DNA of 64,000 bases from positions 372,001 through 436,000 of the forward strand of contig CAVYUG010000006.1 in assembly GCA_963771655.1 (NCBI GenBank), in the 5' to 3' direction. Of this stretch, positions 15,424 to 24,520 are shown piece after piece. This stretch comes from JAWVFM01 sp963771655 (lineage in GTDB: Bacteria; Actinomycetota; Thermoleophilia; Solirubrobacterales; 70-9). The notes under the pieces were generated by a model that worked only from the letters and a program-made list of their open reading frames with translations, searched no databases and had not been told where the DNA came from. Each line of letters begins with the position of its first letter. The first letter of the stretch is position 1. Both the position numbers and the translations under genes were made by a program.

Positions 15424-16923
15424 ATGCAGCAGCTCTCGTCGCTCGACGCGCAGTTCCTCGCGCTCGAGTCGGACCGCAACTACGGGCACGTCGGGTCGCT
15501 CGCGATCCTCGATCCCTCGACGACGGAGAGCGGCGAGGTGACGATCGAGGAGGTCCGTGAGCGGCTGGCGCAGCGCCTGCACCTCATCCCCCCGTTCACG
15601 TCCCGTCTTGCGACCGTACCCCTCGGCCTCGACTGGCCCTACTGGGTCCGCGACGACCATTTCGACCTCGGCTATCACTGCCGCGAGCTCGCCCTGCCCA
15701 AGCCCGGGAGCATGGAGCAGCTTCGGGAGCAGGCGGCGCGAATCTACTCCCGCAGGCTCGACCGCTCGCGGCCGCTGTGGGAGCTCTACTTGATCCACGG
15801 CCTCGAGGGCGGCCGCGTGGTGTTGATGACGAAGATCCATCACGCTGCCGTCGACGGCATGTCGGGCGGCGAGATCATGACCATGCTCTACGACCTGACG
15901 CCCGAGCCACGCGAGGTCGAGCCGGCGGGCGACGACGGCCCGGTGGAGCATCCCGGCACGGGCGAGATGCTGCTGCGCGGGCTGGTCGCGCTGCCGCGCT
16001 ACCCGTTCATCGCCGCGAGCCGCTTCACTCGCCTCCTCCCGCACATCGACGTGCTGCCGTCGCTCCTGGGCGTGCCGGGGACGGAGACCGCGAGCCGCAC
16101 ACTCTCGCGCGTTCGCCGCCGCCTCGGCGACTCCCATACCGAGCTGGTCGAGCGGCCGCGCATGCGGGCGCCGAAGGGGCCGTACGGGGGACGGGTCTCG
16201 CCGCACCGGATCTTCGGAATCGGCTCGACGTCGCTCTCCGATGTGAAGCGGGTGAAGGACCACTTCGATGTGAAGGTGAACGACGTCGTCGTCTCGCTCG
16301 CCGCGGGCGCCCTGCGGGACCACCTCGCGCGCCACGACGAGTTGCCGGATGAGCCGCTCCTGGCGCAGATCCCAGTCTCCGTCCGCACCGAGGAGGAGCG
16401 GGGCACCTTCGGCAACCAGGTGTCGATCATGGTCGTGCCGATCCCGACCCACCTGGAGGACCCGGCCGAGCGCCTTCGCTTCGCCCACGAGAAGCTCTCG
16501 GTCGCGAAGGACCGCCACAAGGCGCTGCCCGCCAAGGCCCTTCGCGACGCCACCACCTTCATCCCGCCCGCGCTCCACACCCGCGCGTCGCGGGCACTCA
16601 CGGAGCTGTCGGGGAGCAACCTCATGCGACCGCTCTTCAACGTGATCATCTCGAACGTCCCAGGGCCGCCCATGGACATCTACAGCGGCGGCGCGAGGCT
16701 CGAGGCGCTCTACCCGCTGTCGATCATCGCCGATGGCACCGGGCTCAACGTCACGATCATGAGCTACCGCGACTCGATCGACGTCGGCATCACGGCCGAT
16801 CGCGAGCAGACGCCCGACGTGCAGACGATCGTCGACGGAATGCGCGATGAGCTGGTGGCCCTGGTGGGGCTGTGCGGCGAGGGGGAGGGGTCCCCGCGTG
16901 AGCCCTCCGCCGTCGATGCCTAG
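15424..16923 (+). CDS. wax ester synthase/diacylglycerol acyltransferase (WS/DGAT), copy 1
   Basis: A 499-residue acyltransferase that joins acyl-CoA to fatty alcohols or diacylglycerol to make storage lipids. It begins LSSLDAQFLALESD, the usual WS/DGAT N-terminus. The catalytic motif HHAAVDGMSGG (HHxxxDG) is near residue 140, and the second conserved region KVNDVVVSLAAGALR near 285. The C-terminal block contains NVIISNVPGPPMDIY. All hallmark motifs are intact and the length is standard. AAGGAGG lies just upstream of the ATG. A paralogue lies 4 kb away on the other strand. Confidence 0.95.
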   Translation: MQQLSSLDAQFLALESDRNYGHVGSLAILDPSTTESGEVTIEEVRERLAQRLHLIPPFTSRLATVPLGLDWPYWVRDDHFDLGYHCRELALPKPGSMEQLREQAARIYSRRLDRSRPLWELYLIHGLEGGRVVLMTKIHHAAVDGMSGGEIMTMLYDLTPEPREVEPAGDDGPVEHPGTGEMLLRGLVALPRYPFIAASRFTRLLPHIDVLPSLLGVPGTETASRTLSRVRRRLGDSHTELVERPRMRAPKGPYGGRVSPHRIFGIGSTSLSDVKRVKDHFDVKVNDVVVSLAAGALRDHLARHDELPDEPLLAQIPVSVRTEEERGTFGNQVSIMVVPIPTHLEDPAERLRFAHEKLSVAKDRHKALPAKALRDATTFIPPALHTRASRALTELSGSNLMRPLFNVIISNVPGPPMDIYSGGARLEALYPLSIIADGTGLNVTIMSYRDSIDVGITADREQTPDVQTIVDGMRDELVALVGLCGEGEGSPREPSAVDA

Positions 16924-16945
16924 GGCCTGCGGGCGCCGCAAGGCA

Positions 16946-17728
16946 TTAGTCGGCCGTTCGCTCGATCCGCGCCAGAGCCCGCGCCATGTCGCGCCCGAGG
17001 TCGGCCCCGTCGAGGTCGATGGCCGGCGGGAGCTCGAGGTGGAGGTCTGCGGAGGGATCCAGCTCGACGCGCGCTTCCAGGGCGCGACAGGAGAGCACGT
17101 GCCCGCCGCGGCGCCGATCCGAGGCGATGAAATGAAGGTGGTAGCCGGGAACCTCGATCCCCTGCGCGTACGCGGGAAAGCGGAAGCCCACCATCGTCCC
17201 CTCGGCGTCGACGAGCTCGAAGACGTTCTGCTCGTCGATCACCTCGGTGAGCGGGCGGTAGGGGGGTCGCTGTCTGGGCACCGACCGAGCCTCGATGCGC
17301 TCGAACTCCCCCTCGATGCGGATCGCGCAGGCGGTGGCATCGGCCGGAAGGTGCCGCTCGATCTGGGCCGTCAAGCCGTCGTAGGAGACCGCCGAGATCT
17401 CGAACGCTTCATCCGGCGCGAACCAGGCGACGACCGCGAACGGGGTTTTCGCCTCCGGGGCGAGCTCCGAGACACGACCGTCGACGGACGCCCGGTAGAA
17501 CCGGCCGTTGATCGCGATCATCTCCCCGTCGAGGGCGTTGACGGTCCCGAGGCCGAGGTCGCCGTGCTCCGCGAGCTCGGCGAAGGTCAGGTCGCCGTCG
17601 TACGCGCCGTCAAGGAGCGCGGCGATCGTGGAGGCCTGGAACAGGACGTGCGGCTCGTGCTCGGCGTGCAGATCCCGCCGTCGCACCGACTCGACGTGGA
17701 GTGAGCGGATGAGGTCCCTGTCGATCAC
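16946..17728 (-). CDS. budA: alpha-acetolactate decarboxylase
   Basis: A 260-residue acetolactate decarboxylase, which turns 2-acetolactate into acetoin. Typical landmarks are VLFQASTIAALLDGAYDGDLTF near the N-terminus, FGLGTVNALDGEMI-like segment GLGTVNALDGEMIAINGRFY, and the zinc site YHLHFIASDRRRGGHVL with three His in the family spacing HxH-x10-H. No acetolactate synthase lies nearby. It overlaps the upstream transporter gene by ATGA, so the two are co-translated. Acetoin or a related small molecule might be the transporter's cargo, which is speculation. Confidence 0.92.
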   Translation of the reverse strand: MIDRDLIRSLHVESVRRRDLHAEHEPHVLFQASTIAALLDGAYDGDLTFAELAEHGDLGLGTVNALDGEMIAINGRFYRASVDGRVSELAPEAKTPFAVVAWFAPDEAFEISAVSYDGLTAQIERHLPADATACAIRIEGEFERIEARSVPRQRPPYRPLTEVIDEQNVFELVDAEGTMVGFRFPAYAQGIEVPGYHLHFIASDRRRGGHVLSCRALEARVELDPSADLHLELPPAIDLDGADLGRDMARALARIERTAD

Positions 17729-18588
17729 GCCTCGGCGGCCCGTACCGGCGCCGGCGTCAGCGCGGCCGCCACGATGACCAGGGCGAATGCAGCCACGCGC
17801 GCCACCACGCCCAGCGCGCTGCCCGGCATCGGTTCGGCGAAGACGATCGGCCCGGCCGCGATCGTGACGACATTCGCGGCGACGCTCGTGACGGCGATCA
17901 CCGGCACCGCGCGGCCGAGCTGGAGGCTTCGCGCGGAAACGACCAATCCCGCGAACGACGCGAGCGCGATGACCGCGGTGAGCGGGCTCTCCAGGACGGC
18001 GGCCGCCCCGTTGCCCAGGCTGCCGCTGAGCGCCTTGATCGAGGTGTCGGACGCCGCCCAGAGGAGCCCCGCCGCGGCGCCGAGCAGCACGCCGCGGCGC
18101 GGGCTGTCCGGCGCGAGGGCGGCGAGCGCGAGGCCGCCCAGGCCGGCCACGGCTACGTAGGGGACGAGGCGGCTGGTTTCGTAGTCGGCGTGGGCGCTGT
18201 GCGCGCCGTCACCGATCGTCGCAGCGAGGAACGCCAGGCCGGCCGCGGCGAGCGCGACCCCGACCCATTCACGCCGGGTGACGTCATGCGCGAAGAGGCG
18301 GTCGGCCGTGACCGTCAGCAAGACGAGGCCACCGGCGATCACCGACTGCACGAGCGAGATCGGGGCCAGCGCCAGCGCGCCCACGTGCAGGCCCCAGGAC
18401 GCCGTGGCGATCACGAGCCCGAGCACGTAGGCGCCCGAGCCAAACAGCATGATCGTGCTGCGGATGGGCTTCGACATCGCCACCGGAGGCGACGCGGACG
18501 CGCCTCGGTGCTTGTAGAGGAAGCCGACGATCGAAGCGAACGCGGTTGCGACGGCGAGCGCCAGCCCGACCGCTACGGAGAGGCTCAC
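17725..18588 (-). CDS. EamA/DMT-like membrane transporter
   Basis: A 287-residue integral membrane protein with about ten hydrophobic segments in two similar halves, as in the drug/metabolite transporter superfamily. The N-terminus reads LSVAVGLALAVATAFASIVGF, and the midpoint loop ADYETSRLVPYV separates the halves. The conserved region APISLVQSVIAGGLVLL matches DMT helix 3-4. The substrate is unknown. It is translationally coupled to the acetolactate decarboxylase gene downstream and separated from the upstream small gene by 10 bp, giving a three-gene minus-strand operon. Confidence 0.82.
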   Translation of the reverse strand: MSLSVAVGLALAVATAFASIVGFLYKHRGASASPPVAMSKPIRSTIMLFGSGAYVLGLVIATASWGLHVGALALAPISLVQSVIAGGLVLLTVTADRLFAHDVTRREWVGVALAAAGLAFLAATIGDGAHSAHADYETSRLVPYVAVAGLGGLALAALAPDSPRRGVLLGAAAGLLWAASDTSIKALSGSLGNGAAAVLESPLTAVIALASFAGLVVSARSLQLGRAVPVIAVTSVAANVVTIAAGPIVFAEPMPGSALGVVARVAAFALVIVAAALTPAPVRAAEA

Positions 18589-18598
18589 CCAGTGGGCC

Positions 18599-18880
18599 TC
18601 AGGCCGCCGGCGGGTCGTCCCCGTCGTCGACGGGGGCGGGCGTGTCCGTGGGCGGCCCCGATTCGATCTCTCGGTCGAGCTCGATCGCGCGGATCGCGTG
18701 CTCGTCCGGGAGCTTCGCCAAGACCTCGTTGATCACGGTGTGCACCTCGCGCTCGTCGTGGCCGAAGTCGTCGAGCAGCGAGCGCAGCGCGGTGTGCGTG
18801 ATCTTGAGCTGCGCGGGGGTGAGCTCGAGGTGGTAGCGGAACGGCATCGCGGGCCGCTCGTCGGTCGGATCCGGGCTCAT
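18599..18880 (-). CDS. hypothetical protein, 93 aa
   Basis: A small soluble acidic protein. The core FRYHLELTPAQLKITHTALRS followed by LLDDFGHDEREVHTVINEV is helical and regular, and the last 20 residues are a low-complexity Asp/Pro-rich tail. I recognise no family. It begins the operon with the DMT transporter and acetolactate decarboxylase, 10 bp upstream of the transporter start. Coding is supported by codon bias and spacing. Confidence 0.65.
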   Translation of the reverse strand: MSPDPTDERPAMPFRYHLELTPAQLKITHTALRSLLDDFGHDEREVHTVINEVLAKLPDEHAIRAIELDREIESGPPTDTPAPVDDGDDPPAA

Positions 18881-18911
18881 TGCAGGGCAATGGTACGGCT
18901 ACGATTCCGTC

Positions 18912-19907
18912 ATGGTGGGAAAGCGGCCCCGCGCTGCAACCGGCTTCGCCGTGCTCGCGCTGACCGGCGCGTGGCTGGCGACCGCCCCCTCGCCGAGCGC
19001 CGCCTCATCGCCGGCGGTTGCCGGAAGCGCCGTCGTGGAGCACGTTGCGCGATCGCCCGAGGCGGTGCGGAAGTACTGGACTCGGGCGCGGATGCGAGCG
19101 GCGGCGCCCGTCTCCATCCAGGAGCCGTCCGCAGCCGGCGCGTCGGTTGCGGCCGACGAGCGCGCCACGGCCCACCGGCGCACGCTCGCCACCCGACTTG
19201 CCCACATCAAGCGGCGTCCGACGCGGACCAGCGGCAAGGTGTTCTTCTCCGCCGGCATCTTCGACTACCAGTGCTCGGGCACTGCCGTGCGCTCTCCCAG
19301 CCGAAGCCTCGTCTTCACGGCCGGCCACTGCGGCTATCTGCTGCTGAGCCCGGGCCTAGGGAACGCGGTGCACAACTGGGAGTTCGTGCCCGCGTACGAC
19401 GACGGGCGCGCCCCGTTCGGCCGCTGGCCGGCGGAATCGCTGGCCGCCCCGCGGGGGTGGGCGGGCTCGACGCCGCCTCCGGTGATCGGGCCGACCGGCG
19501 AGCCGCTCGGCGGCGATTCGCGCTTCGACACCGCGGCCGCGACCGTCGCCATGCGCCGCGGCAAGCCCCTCCAAAAGGTCGTCGGCGGGCGCCGCATCGC
19601 TTTCAACGAGCGCCGCGCGCAGCAATACGAGGCGATCGGCTACCCGGCCGGCGCGCCCTTCGACGGCCAGCGCGAGTACTCCTGCAGCTCGGGCTTCCAG
19701 GGTTCCGATGCGAGCTTCGAGCCGCCGAGGCCGATCAGCATCTCGTGCGACATGACCGCCGGGTCGAGCGGCGGCGGCTGGCTCGACAGCCGCGGACGGC
19801 TCGTGTCGGTGACGAGCTACGGCTACGCCGAGCAGCCGAACGTGCTCTACGGGCCTTACTTCGGGACCGCGATGGCCGCCTTCTACCGCTCGGTGCGGGG
19901 CGGCTAG
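18912..19907 (+). CDS. secreted trypsin-like serine protease
   Basis: A 331-residue exported S1-family peptidase. The N-terminus has a signal peptide (GFAVLALTGAWLATAPSPSAA), followed by a roughly 90-residue Ala/Arg-rich propeptide-like region. The catalytic triad is visible: His in VFTAGHCGY, Asp in SRFDTAAATVA and Ser in DMTAGSSGGGW. The enzyme resembles the V8/glutamyl-endopeptidase-like group of actinobacteria. The 3' end overlaps the convergent WS/DGAT gene by 4 bp. The substrate is unknown. Confidence 0.88.
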   Translation: MVGKRPRAATGFAVLALTGAWLATAPSPSAASSPAVAGSAVVEHVARSPEAVRKYWTRARMRAAAPVSIQEPSAAGASVAADERATAHRRTLATRLAHIKRRPTRTSGKVFFSAGIFDYQCSGTAVRSPSRSLVFTAGHCGYLLLSPGLGNAVHNWEFVPAYDDGRAPFGRWPAESLAAPRGWAGSTPPPVIGPTGEPLGGDSRFDTAAATVAMRRGKPLQKVVGGRRIAFNERRAQQYEAIGYPAGAPFDGQREYSCSSGFQGSDASFEPPRPISISCDMTAGSSGGGWLDSRGRLVSVTSYGYAEQPNVLYGPYFGTAMAAFYRSVRGG

Positions 19908-21340
19908 GAGGAGACTTCGGCCGCGGCCACCTCGGCCTCGCTCTCAGCCGTCTCAGCGGCCTCGACCAGCTCTGCAAGCGCACGCTCGATCGCCGTCGCG
20001 ACCACGCCCACGTCGTCGACCGCGTCGTAGTCGGCGAGCAGCCCGAAGTTGACCTCGCCGTTGTAGCTCATCACGGCGAGGAACAGCGCCTGGTTCGGCG
20101 GGAGGAACCCGACCGGGAAGATGTCCTCGAGCTCGCGGCCGAGTACGTAGAGCGGCATCTGCGGCCCGGGAACGTTGGTCACGACGACGTTGAAGAGGCG
20201 GGTCGAGAAGTTGATGCGCGCCGCCTGAGCGAGCAGGGTGGGGGGCGCGAAGTCGTTGAAGCGCGAGATCACCTCCGCGCCCACCGCCTGCTTCGAGCGC
20301 TTGACATCGCCCATCGACTCCGAGACCCTCCGTAACCGCGCCACCGGATCCTCGATGTAGACGGGCAGGGAGGTGCGGACCGCCGCGATGCGGTTCCCGA
20401 GCTCACCGTGCTGGTCGGAGGAGCGGATGGATACGGGCACCTGCGCGCGCAGCTCGAGCCCCTCGGTGCGGACGCCGCGACCGTGGAGCCAGGCCCGAAG
20501 GGCACCGCTCACGACCGCCAGCACGACGTCGTTGACGGTGCCTCCGAAGGCGTTCTTGACCCGCTTGAAGTGCGCGAGGTCGGAGCGCACCCACTCGAAG
20601 CGCCTGTGCGAGCCGATCGGGACATTGAGCGGGACGTCGGGGGCCGGGTTCGCGAACGCCCATCCGAGCTCGCCGACGCCCTCGAGCGCCTCGGTGACCT
20701 TCGAGACCGCTCGCTCGGGATGCTCGATCGCGCGCTCGACTCGTCGTGCGATCCCGAGGGGCGCCTTCGCCAGCTCCTCGACGCCCCGGGCGAGCATGGC
20801 CGCCTGCGAGGGCTCGGGATCGGGGATCCAGGCCTCCTCCGAGTCGATCGGCTCCGGCACCGGCTGCAGATCGAAGAGAACGGTCGCGATGTCGACGCCA
20901 GACACGCCGTCGACGAGCGCGTGGTGGGTCTTCGTGAGCAGCGCGAACCGCTTGCGGGTCAGACCCTGCACGAGCCACAGCTCCCAGAGTGGCTTCGAGC
21001 GGTCGAGCCGCTGGGAGAAGATCCGCCCTGTCATCCTCCGCAGCTGCTCCTCCGAGCCGGGGGCGGGGAGGGCCGAATGGCGAACGTGGTACTCGAGGTT
21101 GAAGGTCGGGTCGTCGGTCCAGAAGGGCCTGCCCGTCTGCGCCGGCGGGTAGGCGAGCTTCTGCCGGAACCGCGGGACGAGGTGGAGGCGCGAGCGGATG
21201 TGCTCGGCGAGGTCGTCGTAAGACGGGGGAGGGCCCTCGAAGATCATCACCCCGCCCACATGCATGTGGGCGGAGGCGCTCTCGTTGGTGAGGAACGAAA
21301 CGTCGAGCGCGCTCAGCCGGTCCATGTGGTGCTGGGTCAT
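19904..21340 (-). CDS. WS/DGAT acyltransferase, copy 2
   Basis: A 478-residue paralogue of the enzyme at 15424. It starts MDRLSALDVSFLTNESASAH after a few residues, carries HHALVDGVSGVDI (HHxxxDG) near residue 140, GTVNDVVLAVVSGAL near 270, and NVVVTNVPGPQMPLYV near the C-terminus. An Ala/Glu-rich tail ends the protein. The sequence differs enough from copy 1 for separate substrate preferences. Multiple WS/DGAT copies are normal in lipid-storing actinobacteria. It is monocistronic, with a cyclase gene 29 bp downstream. Confidence 0.95.
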   Translation of the reverse strand: MTQHHMDRLSALDVSFLTNESASAHMHVGGVMIFEGPPPSYDDLAEHIRSRLHLVPRFRQKLAYPPAQTGRPFWTDDPTFNLEYHVRHSALPAPGSEEQLRRMTGRIFSQRLDRSKPLWELWLVQGLTRKRFALLTKTHHALVDGVSGVDIATVLFDLQPVPEPIDSEEAWIPDPEPSQAAMLARGVEELAKAPLGIARRVERAIEHPERAVSKVTEALEGVGELGWAFANPAPDVPLNVPIGSHRRFEWVRSDLAHFKRVKNAFGGTVNDVVLAVVSGALRAWLHGRGVRTEGLELRAQVPVSIRSSDQHGELGNRIAAVRTSLPVYIEDPVARLRRVSESMGDVKRSKQAVGAEVISRFNDFAPPTLLAQAARINFSTRLFNVVVTNVPGPQMPLYVLGRELEDIFPVGFLPPNQALFLAVMSYNGEVNFGLLADYDAVDDVGVVATAIERALAELVEAAETAESEAEVAAAEVSS

Positions 21341-21369
21341 GGACCAAACCTAACGCAACGGTCGTCGCG

Positions 21370-22206
21370 CTATCCGTCGTCGGTCCAGTCGACGGCGAAC
21401 ACCTCGTGCTCGCCGGGCAGGCCCTTCAGCTCGACGATCCTCGGATCCGAGAACTCGAACCCGTTTTCGCCTCCGACTCGCTCGCGCACCGGCTCGGAGA
21501 CCAGGATTTCGCCGCCGTCCGCCTCGGCGGCCACCCTCGCCGCATAGGCGACGTTGCGCCCGAAGAGATCACCGTCCCTCGCCACCGCCTGCCCGACGTG
21601 GATGCCGATCCGCACCTTGATCGGGGTCTTTCGCAAGCGGCGGTTTCCCTTCGCGATCGCTCGCTCGACGTCCACCGCACATCTGACCGCGTCCTCGGCG
21701 TCCGCGAACGCGATCATGAAGCCGTCGCCCTGCGACTTGACGATGTGCCCATCGTGCTGCGCGGCGCCGGCGCGGACGATTCGATCGTGGGCTCCGAGGA
21801 CCTTGAGCCATTCGCGGTCGCCGAGCTTCTCGTTGAGCGCCGTCGAGTCCTCGATGTCCGAGAAGGCGATGGCCACCGACCCGTCGCTGGCCGCGAAGCG
21901 GCGGATTTCCGGCTGCTCGTCCTGGGCCCAGCCCGCGATCTCGGCAACCGAGCCGCGAAGCGCCGGTCCGAACCCCTCCTCGCGCACCCGCGTGGCCGTC
22001 TCGACCATCACCTTGGCGGCCGCTCCGGCCGTGGCGAGAAGATCGCCCCCGCCACCGCCGCTCCTTTCCGCCTGGCGGCGCTTCGCCTCCTCGCGCCGGC
22101 GCTCCTCGGCGATCCGTTCATGGCGCCGCCGCCACAGCAGGTAGCAACCGCCCGCCGCGAGCGCGACGACGACTGCGGCGATGACGATGACGAAAGCGGT
22201 CGACAA
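21370..22206 (-). CDS. membrane-anchored class III adenylate/guanylate cyclase
   Basis: A roughly 278-residue protein with one N-terminal membrane helix (FVIVIAAVVVALAAGGCYLL), a basic coiled coil (RRRHERIAEERRREEAKRRQ) and a C-terminal class III cyclase domain. Metal-binding Asp residues are in FSDIEDST and SQGDGFM, the substrate Lys precedes that motif (KSQGDG), and the transition-state Asn/Arg pair is in NVAYAARVA. VRIGIHVGQ is also present. It appears catalytically complete and should make cyclic nucleotide. The start is uncertain: TTG 22206 leaves a 39-bp gap to the divergent gene, while GTG 22242 leaves 3 bp. Confidence 0.85.
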   Translation of the reverse strand: MSTAFVIVIAAVVVALAAGGCYLLWRRRHERIAEERRREEAKRRQAERSGGGGGDLLATAGAAAKVMVETATRVREEGFGPALRGSVAEIAGWAQDEQPEIRRFAASDGSVAIAFSDIEDSTALNEKLGDREWLKVLGAHDRIVRAGAAQHDGHIVKSQGDGFMIAFADAEDAVRCAVDVERAIAKGNRRLRKTPIKVRIGIHVGQAVARDGDLFGRNVAYAARVAAEADGGEILVSEPVRERVGGENGFEFSDPRIVELKGLPGEHEVFAVDWTDDG

Positions 22207-22245
22207 GGGCGGGCGTTGGCGATTGTAAGCGGCAAGATTCACGCG

Positions 22246-23142
22246 ATGCGACGTCTCGTCTCGGCCCTGCTGGCCGCTGTTGCCGCGCTTCCCGGTTGCG
22301 GAGGCGCTGGCGGGACCCCGACGCGAACGGCCCACCCCTTTGACGCCGAGCGGGCCTTCGCGGGCCTACGGGCCGAGGTGGAGCTCGGTCCGCGCCCGGC
22401 CGGCTCGGCCGCGAACCGCCGCGACGGGCGCCTCATCGCAGGGCGGCTTCGGGATGCGGGCGTGCAGGGCGTTCGGATCCAGCGTCCCTGGCGCAACGTG
22501 GTCGGACGCATTCCCGGGTCGCGGCCGGGCGCCGTGGTCGTGGGCGCTCACCGCGACACCAAGGACATCCCGGGGTTCGTCGGCGCGAACGACGGTGCCT
22601 CCGGCGTGGCCGTCCTCCTCGAGCTGGCCCGGGACCTCCCGAACCCGGCTCCCGGGCCCTCGATCAACCTCGCGTTCTTCGACGCCGAGGAGTCGCGCGG
22701 CGCCTCGAACGGCGCTCGCGCGTTCGAGCGCAGTGGCGACCGCGGCTCGCGGCAGTACGTGCACGACGCGGCCATCGGCGGCCGCCAGGGCTCGCCGCCC
22801 ATCGACTCGATCCGCGCCATGGTCCTCTTCGACATGGTGGGTGACTGCCACCTGCGAATCCCGTATGAGGCTTCCTCGAACCTCGCCCTCTATCGCCGCT
22901 TCCTGAATGCCGCCGGCCGGGGGGGCCCGCTCCGGCGGACCACCGAGGCAATCCTCGACGACCACACGCCGTTCGAGCGGGCGGGGATCCCAGCGGTTGA
23001 CCTGATCGACTTCGACTACGGCCCGGGGCCCGCGCCTGGTGCCTGGTGGCACACGCGCCGGGACAACCTCTCGCATGTCTGTCCAGCCAGCCTCGGCGCC
23101 GTGGGGCGCCCCTCCCTCGCTGCAATTCCGAAGATTCGATGA
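22246..23142 (+). CDS. M28-family metallopeptidase / glutaminyl cyclase-like lipoprotein
   Basis: A 298-residue exported zinc enzyme. The N-terminus MRRLVSALLAAVAALPGCGG is a lipoprotein signal with Cys as lipid anchor. Metal-ligand motifs follow in order: VVGAHRDTKDIPGFVGANDG (His/Asp, then Asp), AFFDAEESRG (Glu pair) and WWHTRRDNLSHV (His). The PGFVGANDG and WHT-x2-DN segments resemble glutaminyl-peptide cyclotransferases as much as aminopeptidases, so either activity is possible. The ATG at 22246 was chosen because the signal peptide begins there. The open frame upstream is antisense to the cyclase. Confidence 0.88.
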   Translation: MRRLVSALLAAVAALPGCGGAGGTPTRTAHPFDAERAFAGLRAEVELGPRPAGSAANRRDGRLIAGRLRDAGVQGVRIQRPWRNVVGRIPGSRPGAVVVGAHRDTKDIPGFVGANDGASGVAVLLELARDLPNPAPGPSINLAFFDAEESRGASNGARAFERSGDRGSRQYVHDAAIGGRQGSPPIDSIRAMVLFDMVGDCHLRIPYEASSNLALYRRFLNAAGRGGPLRRTTEAILDDHTPFERAGIPAVDLIDFDYGPGPAPGAWWHTRRDNLSHVCPASLGAVGRPSLAAIPKIR

Positions 23143-23179
23143 CGCCAGCGCGGGGAGGCCGCGCGGCTACCCTTTGACC

Positions 23180-24151
23180 ATGCCGGCCACCGCCGCAAGC
23201 GCGCCGCGACGCGTCCTGCTCGCCTCGCCGCGCGGCTACTGCGCGGGTGTCGACCGCGCCGTTCAGACGGTCGAGCAGGCGCTCGACCTCCACGGGCCGC
23301 CCGTCTACGTTCGCAAGGAGATCGTTCACAACAAGCACGTCGTGCAGGAGCTCGCCGGGCGAGGCGCGATCTTCGTCGAGGAGGAGACCGAGGTGCCCGA
23401 GGGCGCGCTCGTCGTCTTCTCCGCGCACGGCGTGGCCCCGAGCGTTCACGAGAATGCCGCCGCGCGCGCTCTGCGGACGATCGACGCGACCTGCCCCCTC
23501 GTCACGAAGGTCCATGTCGAGGCCCGGAAGTTCGCCGAGCAGGGCTACACGATCGTCCTCATCGGCCACGAGGGCCACGAGGAGGTCGAGGGCACCACGG
23601 GCGAGGCACCGATGAGCATCGTGCTCGTGCAGACCGTCGAGGACGCGGACGAGCTCGAGGTGGATGATCCGGAGCGCGTCGCCTACATAACCCAGACCAC
23701 GCTTTCGGTCGACGAGACGATCGCGATCATCGGGCGGCTCAAGGAGCGCTTCCCCGCCATCGTCGGCCCGAAGTCCGACGACATCTGTTACGCGACAACC
23801 AACCGCCAGATCGCCGTGAAGCAGCTCGCCCGCGAGTGCGACCTCGTGCTCGTGATCGGCTCCACCAACTCGTCGAACTCGAACCGCCTGGTCGAGGTGG
23901 CGCGCGAGCACGGGGCGGCCTCGCACCTGATCGACAATGCGGGCCAGGTGGACGAGAGCTGGCTCGGGGGTGTCGAGACCGTGGGCATCACCTCGGGCGC
24001 GAGCGCTCCGGAGGAGCTCGTCGAGCGGCTCGTCGAGTTCTTCGTCGAGCGCGGCGCGGACGAGGTCGGCGAGCTTCGCACGGTCGACGAGGACGTGCGG
24101 TTCATGCTCCCGAAGAAGATCCGCGCCGAGCTCGCCGCACACCAGCGCTGA
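23180..24151 (+). CDS. ispH: 4-hydroxy-3-methylbut-2-enyl diphosphate reductase
   Basis: A 323-residue IspH, the last enzyme of the MEP pathway, which reduces HMBPP to isopentenyl and dimethylallyl diphosphate using a 4Fe-4S cluster. The three cluster cysteines are in SPRGYCAGVDRA, IDATCPLVTK and DDICYATTNRQ. Substrate-binding His motifs KHVV and VFSAHGVAP and the IGHEGHEEVEG segment are present. The SNSNRL diphosphate pocket is intact. Length is standard. Its last 50 bp overlap a convergent small membrane-protein gene. It points to isoprenoid synthesis by the MEP route. Confidence 0.96.
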   Translation: MPATAASAPRRVLLASPRGYCAGVDRAVQTVEQALDLHGPPVYVRKEIVHNKHVVQELAGRGAIFVEEETEVPEGALVVFSAHGVAPSVHENAAARALRTIDATCPLVTKVHVEARKFAEQGYTIVLIGHEGHEEVEGTTGEAPMSIVLVQTVEDADELEVDDPERVAYITQTTLSVDETIAIIGRLKERFPAIVGPKSDDICYATTNRQIAVKQLARECDLVLVIGSTNSSNSNRLVEVAREHGAASHLIDNAGQVDESWLGGVETVGITSGASAPEELVERLVEFFVERGADEVGELRTVDEDVRFMLPKKIRAELAAHQR

Positions 24152-24512
24152 CGGTCGCCAGGTAGGCGGCGCCGACGCTGACCAGAGCGAGCGAGACGGC
24201 CCCGGCGATCGCGCCGATGGTGGTCGGAGCGTGGCCGATGTCGACGAGAAAGTCGACGGCGAGGATTGCGTTCAGGATCGCGCCGACACTGAGCAGCGGC
24301 ACGCGCCAGGTCGTGCGGCGCGCGGCGACCACGAGCCCGATGCCGGGCGCGATCAAACCCGCGGCGAGGTAGCGAATCCAATGGTCGGCGGCGCCCCCGT
24401 AGTCGCCGAGCAGGTCGAGGAGGGTTTGAGGCGATACCCAGAGAACCAACCCCGCGGTGAGCTGCGCGAGGGCCACGCCGTAGAGCGTCGCCCGCAGCGC
24501 CCGCTCGCTCAC
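24102..24512 (-). CDS. small four-helix membrane protein
   Basis: A 136-residue protein with four hydrophobic segments (for example TLYGVALAQLTAGLVLWV and IRYLAAGLIAPGIGLVVAA) and a basic C-terminus. GTG 24512 gives a reasonable start (VSERALRATLYG). A longer reading would overlap the SCP2 gene. Its 3' 50 bp overlap the end of ispH on the other strand. No family is recognised, and it may be co-transcribed with the SCP2 gene 8 bp upstream. Confidence 0.65.
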   Translation of the reverse strand: MSERALRATLYGVALAQLTAGLVLWVSPQTLLDLLGDYGGAADHWIRYLAAGLIAPGIGLVVAARRTTWRVPLLSVGAILNAILAVDFLVDIGHAPTTIGAIAGAVSLALVSVGAAYLATVSAGVRRARRGSSSGA

Positions 24513-24520
24513 GGCCCGGC

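Noticed and set aside
16946..18588. An acetoin export pathway from acetolactate decarboxylase and the DMT transporter
   Set aside because: Coupled translation suggests a link, but acetolactate synthase is absent and nothing in the transporter indicates its substrate.
21406..22245. Upstream extension of the M28 peptidase frame
   Set aside because: It is antisense to the cyclase domain, and a lipoprotein signal begins exactly at ATG 22246.
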